Assembly (NCBI GenBank): GCA_023228465.1
Contig: JALOBC010000001.1
Location: forward strand, 62,001 to 126,000
Length of the DNA stretch: 64,000 bases
Reading direction: 5' to 3'
Origin: Dokdonella sp.
GTDB taxonomy: Bacteria; Pseudomonadota; Gammaproteobacteria; Xanthomonadales; Rhodanobacteraceae
Shown here: positions 45,383 through 53,462 of the stretch, piece by piece
Layout of the letters: each line of letters begins with the position of its first letter
Numbering within the stretch: the stretch's first letter is position 1
Program-made: the position numbers and the translations under genes
The notes under the pieces: generated by a model
Seen by the model: the letters and a program-made list of their open reading frames with translations, nothing else
What the model was told of the DNA's origin: nothing
Databases searched by the model: none

Positions 45383-47067
45383 TACATGCTCTCCGGGGCG
45401 GAAACGCCCAATAGCTCAAGACCGTTGGCGAGCGCCTGGCGCACCGCGCCGGCCAGCGCCAGACGCGCATCGCGCAGCTCCGCATCGTCAACGATGAACT
45501 GGTTCGTGTTGTACCAGCCATGGAAGGCCGCCGCGAGATCGCGCAGCCAGATGGTCACCAGGTGCGGCTCCAGGTTGGCGCCGGCGGCCTCGACGACCTC
45601 CGGAAAACGCGACAGCTCGACCATCACGTCCAGTTCGGCCTGGCTGTCGAGGCGATCGAGATGGGCAAGGCCATGGGTCTGGTCGTGCGCCATGCCGCGC
45701 TCGGCGAGCTGGCGCATCACGCTGGCCACACGCGCGTGGGCATATTGCACGTAGTACACCGGGTTGTCGTTGCTCTGCGCGCGGGCCAGGTCGATGTCGA
45801 AGGTGAGCTGCGAATCGGACTTGCGCGCGGTCAGGAACCAGCGTGTGGCGTCGCGGCCGGCTTCGTCGATCAGGTCGCGCAGGGTGAAATAACTGCCGGC
45901 GCGCTTGGAAAGCTTCACTTCCTCCCCGCCGCGCATCACCGTCACCATCTGGTGCAGCACGTATTCGGGCCAGCCCTCGGGGATGCCGCAGTCCAGCGCC
46001 TGCAGGCCCGCGCGCACGCGCGCCAGCGAGCCGTGGTGGTCGGAACCCAGCTCGGTGATCGCGCGCTCGTAACCGCGCTGCCACTTGCTGAGGTGGTAGG
46101 CGACGTCGGGCACGAAGTAGGTGTAGCTGCCATCGGACTTGCGCATCACGCGGTCCTTGTCGTCGCCGAATGCCGTGCTGCGCAGCCACAGGGCGCCGCC
46201 TTCCTCGTAGGTGTGGCCGCGGGCGGTCAGTTGGTGCACGGTTTCCTCGACCTTGCCCTGGTCGTACAGCGAGGATTCGAGGAAATGGACGTCGAAGCGC
46301 ACGCCGAAGGCCTTCAGGTCCTGATCCTGCTCGCGCCGCAGCCAGGCCACGGCGAAGCGGCGGATGGCATCGAGATCATCCACGTCGCCACTGGCGAGCA
46401 CGCGCTCGCCCTCCGAATAAATCGCCTCGCGGTCGAGGAAGGCACGCGCCACATCCTTGATGTAGTCGCCACGATAACCGTCGGCGGGCCAGGTCGGCGC
46501 TTCGGGTTCGATGCCACGCGCGCGCGCCTGCACCGACAGCGCCAGGTTGGTGATCTGCGCGCCGGCGTCGTTGTAGTAGAACTCGCGCACCACGTGCCAG
46601 CCATTGGCGGCGAGGACACGCGCGATCGAGTCGCCGATCGCCGCCGCGCGGCCATGGCCGACATGCAGCGGTCCGGTCGGATTGGCCGACACGAATTCGA
46701 CGCCCGCCGTCCGCCCGGCACCGGTCGTGCCATGACCCCAGCGTGCACCTTCGGCATGGACGCGACGGACTTCATCGACGTAGGCAGCGCGCGCCAGGAA
46801 GAAGTTGATGAATCCCGGCCCGGCAATCTCGACCCGCTCGACCAGCATCGCGGCGGGCAGCGAATCCACCAGCGCCGTGGCCAGCTCACGCGGCTTGCGG
46901 GCCGCCTGCCTGGCCAGCAACAGCGCCGCATTGGTGGCGAAGTCGCCATGCGCGCGATTCTTCGTGCGTTCGATGACGAAGGCGGGCGTGTCCCCTGCGG
47001 GCAACGTGCCAGCAGCGCGCAGCGCGTCGATGGCATCCAGGACGAGGGCTTGCAGTTGCTCTTTCAC
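45382..47067 (-). CDS. argS: Arginyl-tRNA synthetase
   Basis: The 561-residue class I synthetase attaches arginine to tRNA-Arg. Visible are the N-terminal ArgS domain, the HIGH-type motif in [15 protein letters not shown], the KMSKS-like [10 protein letters not shown] and the C-terminal anticodon-binding DALR region ending in [13 protein letters not shown]. The start is GTG at 47067 ([10 protein letters not shown]), the expected family N-terminus; the open frame upstream has no homology. Length is typical. It overlaps the SPOR gene (argS stop TAA with ATG) and is convergent with nothing upstream; a small plus-strand frame begins beyond. Confidence 0.97.
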   Translation of the reverse strand: MKEQLQALVLDAIDALRAAGTLPAGDTPAFVIERTKNRAHGDFATNAALLLARQAARKPRELATALVDSLPAAMLVERVEIAGPGFINFFLARAAYVDEVRRVHAEGARWGHGTTGAGRTAGVEFVSANPTGPLHVGHGRAAAIGDSIARVLAANGWHVVREFYYNDAGAQITNLALSVQARARGIEPEAPTWPADGYRGDYIKDVARAFLDREAIYSEGERVLASGDVDDLDAIRRFAVAWLRREQDQDLKAFGVRFDVHFLESSLYDQGKVEETVHQLTARGHTYEEGGALWLRSTAFGDDKDRVMRKSDGSYTYFVPDVAYHLSKWQRGYERAITELGSDHHGSLARVRAGLQALDCGIPEGWPEYVLHQMVTVMRGGEEVKLSKRAGSYFTLRDLIDEAGRDATRWFLTARKSDSQLTFDIDLARAQSNDNPVYYVQYAHARVASVMRQLAERGMAHDQTHGLAHLDRLDSQAELDVMVELSRFPEVVEAAGANLEPHLVTIWLRDLAAAFHGWYNTNQFIVDDAELRDARLALAGAVRQALANGLELLGVSAPESM

Positions 47068-47345
47068 GAAGTCTTGGGTACTGGAAAACCGGCATTGTAG
47101 CGGGGCCGGTGGCCGGCACGGCGTTCGCCTGCCGTCCCGCCGCAGCGTGCCGGCGCGGCCGGGCCGACCTGGTGGGTGCGCAGGGGCAGGGAACTTCGGG
47201 CTTCCCGCCTCACGCGCGATCGTGCCCGCTTGGCGATGCCGCGGCCTGCGGGCCAGCCCATGTGTCAAGAAAGTTCACATCCGCCGCTGGTCTCGCGCGG
47301 CCCCATTGGAGGATAATGCTGCGGCGCAACATGCTGCATGCCGTC

Positions 47346-47543
47346 ATGTCCAATCTGCCTCGCCCAGCCACAGAACGCACCGGTGCGCCGCCCACCGATT
47401 CCCAGGAGAACGCCTGGCCGGACCCGGCCGGCGAGCGCCGGCGCATGCCGCAGGGTTCCGGCCGCGCCGACAGCGAGGCGCTGGCCGATCCCGAGGACGT
47501 GCGGCGCGCCTTCCGCAAGTGGCGCATCGGTGACGATGCCTGA
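47346..47543 (+). CDS. Small hypothetical protein
   Basis: A 65-codon frame encodes a charged, Pro/Arg/Asp-rich protein ending EDVRRAFRKWRIGDDA. Codon third positions are G/C-biased mainly in the second half. In-frame ATGs at 47316 and 47331 are alternative starts; a GGAGG (47308-47312) lies just before the first, too close to be ideal. It is divergent from argS. No family recognised. Confidence 0.42.
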   Translation: MSNLPRPATERTGAPPTDSQENAWPDPAGERRRMPQGSGRADSEALADPEDVRRAFRKWRIGDDA

Positions 47544-47781
47544 GCCGGCAGGATCGGCGCCGCGGTCGCCCCTGCCTGGCTCGCTGCCAATTCAGGCGCG
47601 CGCCGGAGCCACGCTGCCTCGCAAGCCCTGTCCCGGCGCGGCGGCTGCCATCCCCGCGGGCGCGGCAGGGCGCGGGGTGCCTGATGCCCGCCCCGCTGCC
47701 CGGCCGCGGAAACGGTCGTTCGATCTTGCCGCGCGTTGGCCTGTTGACCCAAGGGCAGCGGGCGCCGGCGCAGGATTTTGC

Positions 47782-47810
47782 TTGCGCACACGTGCGCGCT
47801 GGGCTATCGT
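47782..47810 (+). promoter_or_regulatory. Predicted sigma-70 promoter of the terC transcript
   Basis: TTGCGC (47782-47787) is separated by 17 bases from TATCGT (47805-47810), with a predicted start near 47817. That is directly ahead of the riboswitch aptamer, which fits well. The -10 is imperfect and no other evidence is available. Confidence 0.5.
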
Positions 47811-47818
47811 GCGCGCCG

Positions 47819-47945
47819 CAGAAGGGGAGTAGCTCCCGCCGCCGCGATCGTCAACACGAACCGCCAGGTTCCGGTCCGGTGGGCACCCGTCGCGCCAGGC
47901 GCAGGGTGTGAGCAAGACCTTCGCCGTCGACGGCGAAGGTGTGTC
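47819..47945 (+). ncRNA. yybP-ykoY manganese riboswitch leader of terC
   Basis: The leader carries the hallmark 5' element AAGGGGAGTAGC (47822-47833), followed by CGATCGTCAACACGA, the CCGGTCCGG helix region, and the 3' element GTGAGCAAGACC (47908-47919). It ends in a 24-base perfect palindrome-type stem whose arms are ACCTTCGCCG and CGGCGAAGGT (47917-47940). These match the Mn2+-sensing yybP-ykoY family, known upstream of alx and mntP. The gene downstream encodes a TerC/Alx-type transporter, the expected target. Exact boundaries were set by eye. The mechanism (translational or by terminator) is not clear. Confidence 0.85.
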
Positions 47946-48008
47946 CGGAGAAATCACGGGCCGCATGCGCCACCGGCGCACAGGGCCTTGCCTTTCCACG
48001 GATCGCAC

Positions 48009-48965
48009 ATGCATTCCATCGCCACGCCTACCCTCTGGATCGCCTTTGCCGCGCTCGTCGTCGTTGCGCTGGTGGTGGACTTCATCGTGTTGCGTGCCGA
48101 GGGGCCGCACCGGGTCTCGATGCGCGAAGCCCTGTGGTGGAGTCTCGCCTGGATTGCGCTCGCGCTGGCCTTCAATGCCGCATTGTGGTTCTACGCCGAC
48201 CTCCGCCTGGGGCGCGAGGCGGCCAACGTCATCGGCCTGGAGTTCTTCACCGGCTACCTGCTGGAGAAGTCTCTCGCAGTCGACAACATCTTCGTCTTCC
48301 TGATGATCTTCAGCTCCTTCGCGGTGCCGATCGAGCTGCGCCAGCGCGCCTTGATGCTGGGCGTGCTGGGTGCGCTGGTGCTGCGGGGGGTGATGATCTT
48401 CGTCGGCGCGGCCCTGGTGGCACGCTTCGACTGGATCCTCTACATCTTCGGCGTGTTCCTGTTCGTCACGGGCCTGCGCATGCTGCGCGGCCACGGCGAG
48501 CAACCGGATATCATGCAGCACCCGGTCCTGCTGTGGATCCGCCGCGGGCTGCACATGACCGATGGTTTCCACGGCACCGCATTGTCGGTGGTCGAGAACG
48601 GCCGGCGCGCGTTCACGCCGCTGTTCGCGGTGCTGGTCCTGATTGCCGTATGTGACGTCATCTTTGCCGTGGACTCGATTCCGGCGATCTTCTCGGTCAC
48701 CACCGATCCCTTCATCGTCTTGACCTCGAACGTATTCGCGGTGCTGGGCCTGCGCGCGCTGTTCTTCGTACTGGCGCGCATGGCCGACAAGTTCCACCTG
48801 CTCGGCTACGGACTGGCCGCCACGCTCATCTTCATCGGCACGAAGATGCTGATCGCCGGCTTCTGGCACATGCCGATCAGCCTCGCACTGGGCGTGGTGG
48901 TGCTGCTGATCGGCGGCTCCATCGTGGCCAGCCTGGCGATCCCGCCGTCGGCCGAGCGCGAGTAG
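48009..48965 (+). CDS. TerC/Alx-family membrane transporter
   Basis: The 318-residue polytopic membrane protein has about nine hydrophobic helices. Signature blocks are LEFFTGYLLEKSLAVDNIFVFLMIFSSF (near 80) and AVCDVIFAVDSIPAIFSVTTDPFIVLTSNVFAVLGLRALFF (near 215), each with conserved acidic residues inside helices, as in TerC, Alx and MntX. Members export manganese or other divalent ions. A yybP-ykoY riboswitch lies just upstream, implying Mn2+ control and a manganese-efflux role. The ATG at 48009 starts at the first helix; the open frame continues upstream through the riboswitch without homology. Confidence 0.93.
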   Translation: MHSIATPTLWIAFAALVVVALVVDFIVLRAEGPHRVSMREALWWSLAWIALALAFNAALWFYADLRLGREAANVIGLEFFTGYLLEKSLAVDNIFVFLMIFSSFAVPIELRQRALMLGVLGALVLRGVMIFVGAALVARFDWILYIFGVFLFVTGLRMLRGHGEQPDIMQHPVLLWIRRGLHMTDGFHGTALSVVENGRRAFTPLFAVLVLIAVCDVIFAVDSIPAIFSVTTDPFIVLTSNVFAVLGLRALFFVLARMADKFHLLGYGLAATLIFIGTKMLIAGFWHMPISLALGVVVLLIGGSIVASLAIPPSAERE

Positions 48966-49017
48966 GCCGGTCGCACCCGCCTTGCGGCCGGGTCGGATGA
49001 CCCCCACCTCGGGGGAC

Positions 49018-49830
49018 ATGGGTATTGCTCCGCCCACCCCCGAAGCGAATGCACGCACCGTCGCCAACGATCGTGCCCGCATGCGCTATGCCCTGCTTGG
49101 GTCGATCGCGCTGCTGGCCGGCATGTGGATCGCCTGGCTGGCGTTCTGGCTGCTCGGCTGGTCGCCCGGCGAGTTGGGCATCCGCCCGCGTGATCCGGCT
49201 GGCCTGGTTGGCATCCTGACCGCGCCGTTCGCGCATGCGGACTTCGCCCATCTGATGTCCAACACCCTGCCGATGGGTGTGCTGGCCACGCTCACGCTGT
49301 ACAGCTATCCACGCGCCGCGCGGATCGCCCTGCCGCTGATCTGGCTCCTGTCGGGCCTCGGCGTGTGGCTGTTCGCGCGTTCCGCCGTGCATGTCGGCGC
49401 CAGCGGCATTGCGCACGGTCTCATGTTCTTCCTGTTCGTGATGGGCCTGATCCGGCGTGACCGGCTTGCCATCGTGGTGTCACTGGTGGTGTTCTTCCTC
49501 TACGGCGGCATGCTTGCGTCCATCCTGCCGCAGGAGGAGCGCGTCAGCTTCGAATATCACTTTGCCGGCGCGGTCGCCGGCGTGCTGGCGGCCCTGTTGC
49601 TGCATGCCCGCGATCCGCTGCCGCCGCGCAAGCGCTACAGCTGGGAAGAGGAAGCCGAGGAACCGGCAGCGGAGGACGAACTTGAACTCCCGCATGCCAG
49701 CGAGGTCCCAGTCCTATGGCAGCATGGCGAATCGGCACCGGCCACCGGCCAGGTGATCGCGTTCCGCCCGCGCGCCGCCGCCGAGGATCACGCTGCACCC
49801 GACCGTGATTCGGCGCCGCCGACCGGATAA
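49018..49830 (+). CDS. Rhomboid-family intramembrane protease
   Basis: The 270-residue inner-membrane protein has about six helices within residues 25-200. The catalytic Ser is in VGASGIAHGL (GxSG), the His in the last helix (EYHFAGAVAGVLAALLL), and the HADFAHLMSNTLPMG segment has the conserved His/Asn before the second helix. The C-terminal tail (about 200-270) is acidic and hydrophilic. Rhomboids cleave transmembrane helices; the target is not known. The start at 49018 follows a G-rich stretch. It stands alone between terC and phhA. Confidence 0.9.
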   Translation: MGIAPPTPEANARTVANDRARMRYALLGSIALLAGMWIAWLAFWLLGWSPGELGIRPRDPAGLVGILTAPFAHADFAHLMSNTLPMGVLATLTLYSYPRAARIALPLIWLLSGLGVWLFARSAVHVGASGIAHGLMFFLFVMGLIRRDRLAIVVSLVVFFLYGGMLASILPQEERVSFEYHFAGAVAGVLAALLLHARDPLPPRKRYSWEEEAEEPAAEDELELPHASEVPVLWQHGESAPATGQVIAFRPRAAAEDHAAPDRDSAPPTG

Positions 49831-49862
49831 GCTCGGGGATCGCTTCCCGAACGAGCGTAGTC

Positions 49863-50756
49863 ATGAGCACCCAGAACCCGCGTCGCGTCGAACGCCAGCA
49901 AACCGACAAGGGCTACGTGCCCGTTTACACCACCGCCGTCGTCGAGCAGCCGTGGGATGACTATTCCGCTGCCGACCACCGCACCTGGGCGACCTTGTTC
50001 CAGCGCCAGCGCGAAGTGCTGAAGGGCCGCGCCTGCCGTGAATTCATCGAAAACCAGGAACGCTTCGGCATGCGTGCCGACGCCATCCCGCGCTTCGAGG
50101 ACCTCAATCGCGTGCTCAACTACACCACCGGTTGGGAAGTGGTCGGCGTCGAGGGCCTGCTGCCGGAACTGGAGTTCTTCAAGCACCTGTCCAACCGCCG
50201 CTTTCCGGTCACCTGGTGGATCAGGCGGCCCGAACAGCTCGACTACCTGGCCGAGCCCGATCTCTTCCATGACCTGTTCGGCCACGTGCCGCTGCTGCTC
50301 AACCCGGTCTTCGCCAACTACATGCAGGCCTACGGCCAGGGTGGCGTCAAGGCCTACGGCATCGGTGCCGACGCGCTGGTCAACCTGACCCGCCTGTACT
50401 GGTACACGGTCGAGTTCGGCCTGATCCGCCAGGATGGCGACCTGCGCATCTACGGCTCGGGCATCGTCAGTTCCAAGGGTGAATCCATCCATTGCCTGGA
50501 ATCGCCGGCACCCAACCGCATCGCCTTCGACATGGAACGCATCATGCGCACGCGTTACCGCATCGATACGTTCCAGAAGACCTACTTCGTGATCGACAGT
50601 TTCGAGCAACTGATGGACGCCACGGCGCCCGACTTCACGCCGATCTACGCGCGTCTCGCCCGGCAGGATTCGATCCCCGCGGGCGCCGTGCTGGACAGCG
50701 ACACGGTCATCCAGCGCGGCAGCGGTGAAGGCTGGGCGAAGGATGGCGATGTCTGA
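49863..50756 (+). CDS. phhA: Phenylalanine 4-monooxygenase
   Basis: The 297-residue enzyme hydroxylates phenylalanine to tyrosine with a pterin cofactor. The non-haem iron ligands are visible: two His in DLFHDLFGHVPLL and the Glu of YWYTVEFGLI. Also present are the substrate-binding VTWWIRRPEQLDYLAEPDLFHD stretch and the C-terminal TYFVIDSFEQLMDAT. Size and motifs match monomeric bacterial PhhA (Chromobacterium type). The ATG at 49863 is the family start. The next gene begins inside its last codons; phhB is not adjacent. Confidence 0.95.
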   Translation: MSTQNPRRVERQQTDKGYVPVYTTAVVEQPWDDYSAADHRTWATLFQRQREVLKGRACREFIENQERFGMRADAIPRFEDLNRVLNYTTGWEVVGVEGLLPELEFFKHLSNRRFPVTWWIRRPEQLDYLAEPDLFHDLFGHVPLLLNPVFANYMQAYGQGGVKAYGIGADALVNLTRLYWYTVEFGLIRQDGDLRIYGSGIVSSKGESIHCLESPAPNRIAFDMERIMRTRYRIDTFQKTYFVIDSFEQLMDATAPDFTPIYARLARQDSIPAGAVLDSDTVIQRGSGEGWAKDGDV

Positions 50757-51441
50757 AGGCATGCGGCGCGCGCGGCTGCTCGTGCCGGCGCTGTTGTTGG
50801 CGCTCGGCACTGCCAGCGCGCCGGCCGAGGTGCGTGAAGCCACGCCCGACGCGGCCTTCGTCGTCGTCACCACGCCGATCTCGGCGCCGCCGCCCAAGGT
50901 CTGGCAGGCGCTGCTGCACGTCAAGGACTGGTGGGGCGATGACTACACCTTTTCCGGCAGCGCCGCGAACCTGCAATTCGCCGCGACGGCCGGAGCCTGC
51001 CTGTGCGAACAGTGGGAGGGCAACGGCGCCGTGCAGGGGCGCGTGCTGATGGTCCTGCCGGAGCGCCTGCTGCGCCTGGACAGCGCGCTGGGCCCGCTGC
51101 AGGAATATGCCCTCAAGGGCGTGCTCGAGTTCTGGCTGAAGTATGCCGAGGATGGCAGCAGCGTGCTTGACGTCGAGTACCGCCTCATTGGCGCATCCGG
51201 CAGTGGGCTCGACGTCGCCGCCACGCGCATCGACGCGCAATTGCGCGACCAGTCCGGGCGGCTCAAGCGGCTGGTCGAGACGGGTACCGCCGAGCAGCCC
51301 AAGAGCGCTGACGGCGAGGTCCCCGTCTCCGATGCCGCGCAGCAGGCGGCCAGCCGCGCGGCGATCCTCGAAGCCTGGAAGAGGAGCGCCGAGCAGGCCA
51401 GCCCTGCGCGCAGCACGGATCAGGGAAAGGAAAAAAGGTAG
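50749..51441 (+). CDS. Exported SRPBCC-like protein of unknown function
   Basis: The 230-residue protein starts with a signal peptide (cleaved near SAPAEV) and a likely START/polyketide-cyclase (SRPBCC) fold: PISAPPPKVWQALLHVKDWWGDDYTFSGSAANLQFAATAGACLCEQW is a typical first strand-helix-strand unit, and LEYALKGVLEFWLKY-type strands follow. The C-terminal 40 residues are Ala/Ser-rich. A ribosome-binding site (gaagga, 50738-50743) favours the ATG at 50749, which overlaps phhA by eight bases. Function unknown; ligand may be hydrophobic. Confidence 0.75.
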   Translation: MSEGMRRARLLVPALLLALGTASAPAEVREATPDAAFVVVTTPISAPPPKVWQALLHVKDWWGDDYTFSGSAANLQFAATAGACLCEQWEGNGAVQGRVLMVLPERLLRLDSALGPLQEYALKGVLEFWLKYAEDGSSVLDVEYRLIGASGSGLDVAATRIDAQLRDQSGRLKRLVETGTAEQPKSADGEVPVSDAAQQAASRAAILEAWKRSAEQASPARSTDQGKEKR

Positions 51442-51606
51442 GAGCTCTCGAGTGCTGCCGACATGGCCTGCGCTGCCGGCCGCACGCCCTGGGGCGGGGC
51501 GCATGCCCGACGGCGGACTTGCGCGCACTTCCAATGCAGCGCGGCGCCTCCGCGCAAGCGACGAGCGGGAACGCGCGGCAATGGCTTTGCCAATGCCGCG
51601 GGCGGT

Positions 51607-53112
51607 TCACTGATTCTCGAAGTCGTTCGCAAAGATGATGTCGGAAGTCAGGCGCGTGATGCCGAAATCGGCATCGGCTCCGTTGTGGCCGCTGCGGGCG
51701 ACCGTGCCGGCGAGGATCACCCGGCTGCCCTGCATGGCCATCGCGTTGGCGAAATCGTTGTGGGTGGAGGGCGCCGGGTCGAGGTCGAAGGCGACCGCGG
51801 TCCGGCCGTTGTTGTGTGGCCCGAAGGTGGCATCCAGATCGCCGTTGCCCAAGATGCGCACCGCTGCGAAGTCGTAGTTGCCGGTAGCGAAATTGTAGGC
51901 AAAGCCGCCGATCGTGAACCGCGCATCGTAGGGCTCGCCGATGGCATTGCGGTTTTCGGCAATGATCGCGCGGCCAATATCACGTCCCGCGCCCCCAAGG
52001 TCGACGCCAATGCTGCGCACGCCGAAGGCAGGCGCGCCCGGGTTGCCGTCCGCATCGAGTTGCACGAGCGCGAAATCGTAGTCGTTGCCGGCCCAATGGC
52101 GGTAGCCGGCGAGCGTGTACATGGGCCTCAGGACGTCGTAGCTGAGCGCCACGGCAAGGGCTCCCGATTCGTCCGCGTCGGGTATGGGTATGAGCGCGCC
52201 GCCAGCGTTGCCGAAGCCGGTGTCCACCGCGCCCGACGGAGAGAACCTCACCGCCGCGAAGCGCCTGCCGTTGCCGCCCGCCGACGAGGTCGCGGAGCCC
52301 GCCACGAGAATGTTGCCGTAGAAGTCGATGGTGAGCGCGTATCCGCGATCGTCATTGCCATTGCCGGCGTCAAGGCCGAACGCATTTTCTCCGGAGCCGT
52401 TGAAGGAACTGTCGAGGCTGCCGTTGGCGTTCAGGCGGATCACCACGAAGTCGTGGTCGGTGCCGGAGAACTGGTACCAGCCTGCACCGACGATCTTGCC
52501 GTCGTCCTGAACAGCCAGTGCTTGCAGCACCGCGTCATTGCTCGATCCGATCAGCGGATTGACTGCCCTGCCCAGTACACCGAAACCGGTATCGGCATCA
52601 CCGTTGGGTCGGAGCCGATATATCAGCATCTCCTTCGCCTGGCCGACTCCCTGGTACCAGCCACTCAGCAGGATCTTTCCATCCGCTTGCAAGGCGATGC
52701 CGGTCACCTGCTGGGCGTTGTTCTGGGGACCGGGCAGGATCTTGGTGCCATTGCTGCCGAAGGTCGGGTCCAGGGCCGTACCGTCGGGAAGCAGGCGCGT
52801 CACCCCGATGGCCTTGGTTTGGCCGCTGCCGCCGTCGTAGCTGATCGTGCCGGCGACAACGATCTTGCCGTCGGACTGCACCGCGACGGCCAGGCCATCG
52901 TCGAAATCATCGCCCCCATCATCGAAGGCGATGGGCCGCAATCCTGCGAAGCCGAACGTGGTGTCGAGCCGCCCGTCGCTGTTGAGCAGCCCGTCGGCAT
53001 GAGGGGGACTGTCGCGGTCGGCAGGACGGAGTCCCGATGCGACGCACAGGGAAGTGGCTGCCACCAGCGTGGTGAAGACCAGGGTGTTCGCGAGCTTTTG
53101 CGTAATCGGCAT
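51607..53112 (-). CDS. Secreted delta-60 repeat protein with IFxxDFE tail
   Basis: The 501-residue protein has a signal peptide (about 1-26) and six to eight delta-60 repeats (about 45-470), each around 55-60 residues with the pattern LDxxFGxxGx...AVQxDGKIVVAGxxxxxx..FxVxRLxxxGxLDxTFG, giving a beta-propeller. The C-terminus is TSDIIFANDFENQ, closely like the tail of the sugar dehydrogenase. GGAGGAAAG on the minus strand is a strong ribosome-binding site. Delta-60 proteins are often surface or secreted, function unknown. It lies just downstream of a large regulator gene on the same strand. Confidence 0.88.
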   Translation of the reverse strand: MPITQKLANTLVFTTLVAATSLCVASGLRPADRDSPPHADGLLNSDGRLDTTFGFAGLRPIAFDDGGDDFDDGLAVAVQSDGKIVVAGTISYDGGSGQTKAIGVTRLLPDGTALDPTFGSNGTKILPGPQNNAQQVTGIALQADGKILLSGWYQGVGQAKEMLIYRLRPNGDADTGFGVLGRAVNPLIGSSNDAVLQALAVQDDGKIVGAGWYQFSGTDHDFVVIRLNANGSLDSSFNGSGENAFGLDAGNGNDDRGYALTIDFYGNILVAGSATSSAGGNGRRFAAVRFSPSGAVDTGFGNAGGALIPIPDADESGALAVALSYDVLRPMYTLAGYRHWAGNDYDFALVQLDADGNPGAPAFGVRSIGVDLGGAGRDIGRAIIAENRNAIGEPYDARFTIGGFAYNFATGNYDFAAVRILGNGDLDATFGPHNNGRTAVAFDLDPAPSTHNDFANAMAMQGSRVILAGTVARSGHNGADADFGITRLTSDIIFANDFENQ

Positions 53113-53462
53113 CGACTTTCCTCCATTCTCTGGATCCTGAGGGCGCCTGCACGGCTACAGCCGCCAGGCGGCAGCGCGAAAGGGGCCGCCAATCCGGTGC
53201 GCACGGGCCGGTATCGGCGTGCCCTATGTCGCCTGACTCAGCCATGCGGCTGAACGGGCACTTCGCTGTCGCACACCTCGTCGAGCACTGCGGCCAGACG
53301 CATCCAGGGCACCGTCACGATCCATTCGGCGGCCCTGGACGCAACCCGTGGCTACGGATTGCTGACACTGCACGGGTTCCGCATCAGGTCGGCTCGACTG
53401 CCGGCCAAGAATGGATGCGGTGGGATTACGGATCGGGTACGGATTGCCGGGGCCGCGGCAAT
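53113..53462. other. Intergenic region with a possible coding remnant
   Basis: Between the delta-60 gene start and the stop of the large regulator there is no full gene. On the minus strand a short frame (about 53235-53345) reads AAEWIVTVPWMRLAAVLDEVCDSEVPVQPHG with G/C-biased third positions, ending in a stop and without a convincing start. It may be the end of a decayed gene. The first part contains the delta-60 promoter and ribosome-binding site. Confidence 0.25.

Noticed and set aside
47778..48008. Longer N-terminal extension of the TerC frame
   Set aside because: The open frame runs through the riboswitch and promoter; the family N-terminus begins at the ATG at 48009.
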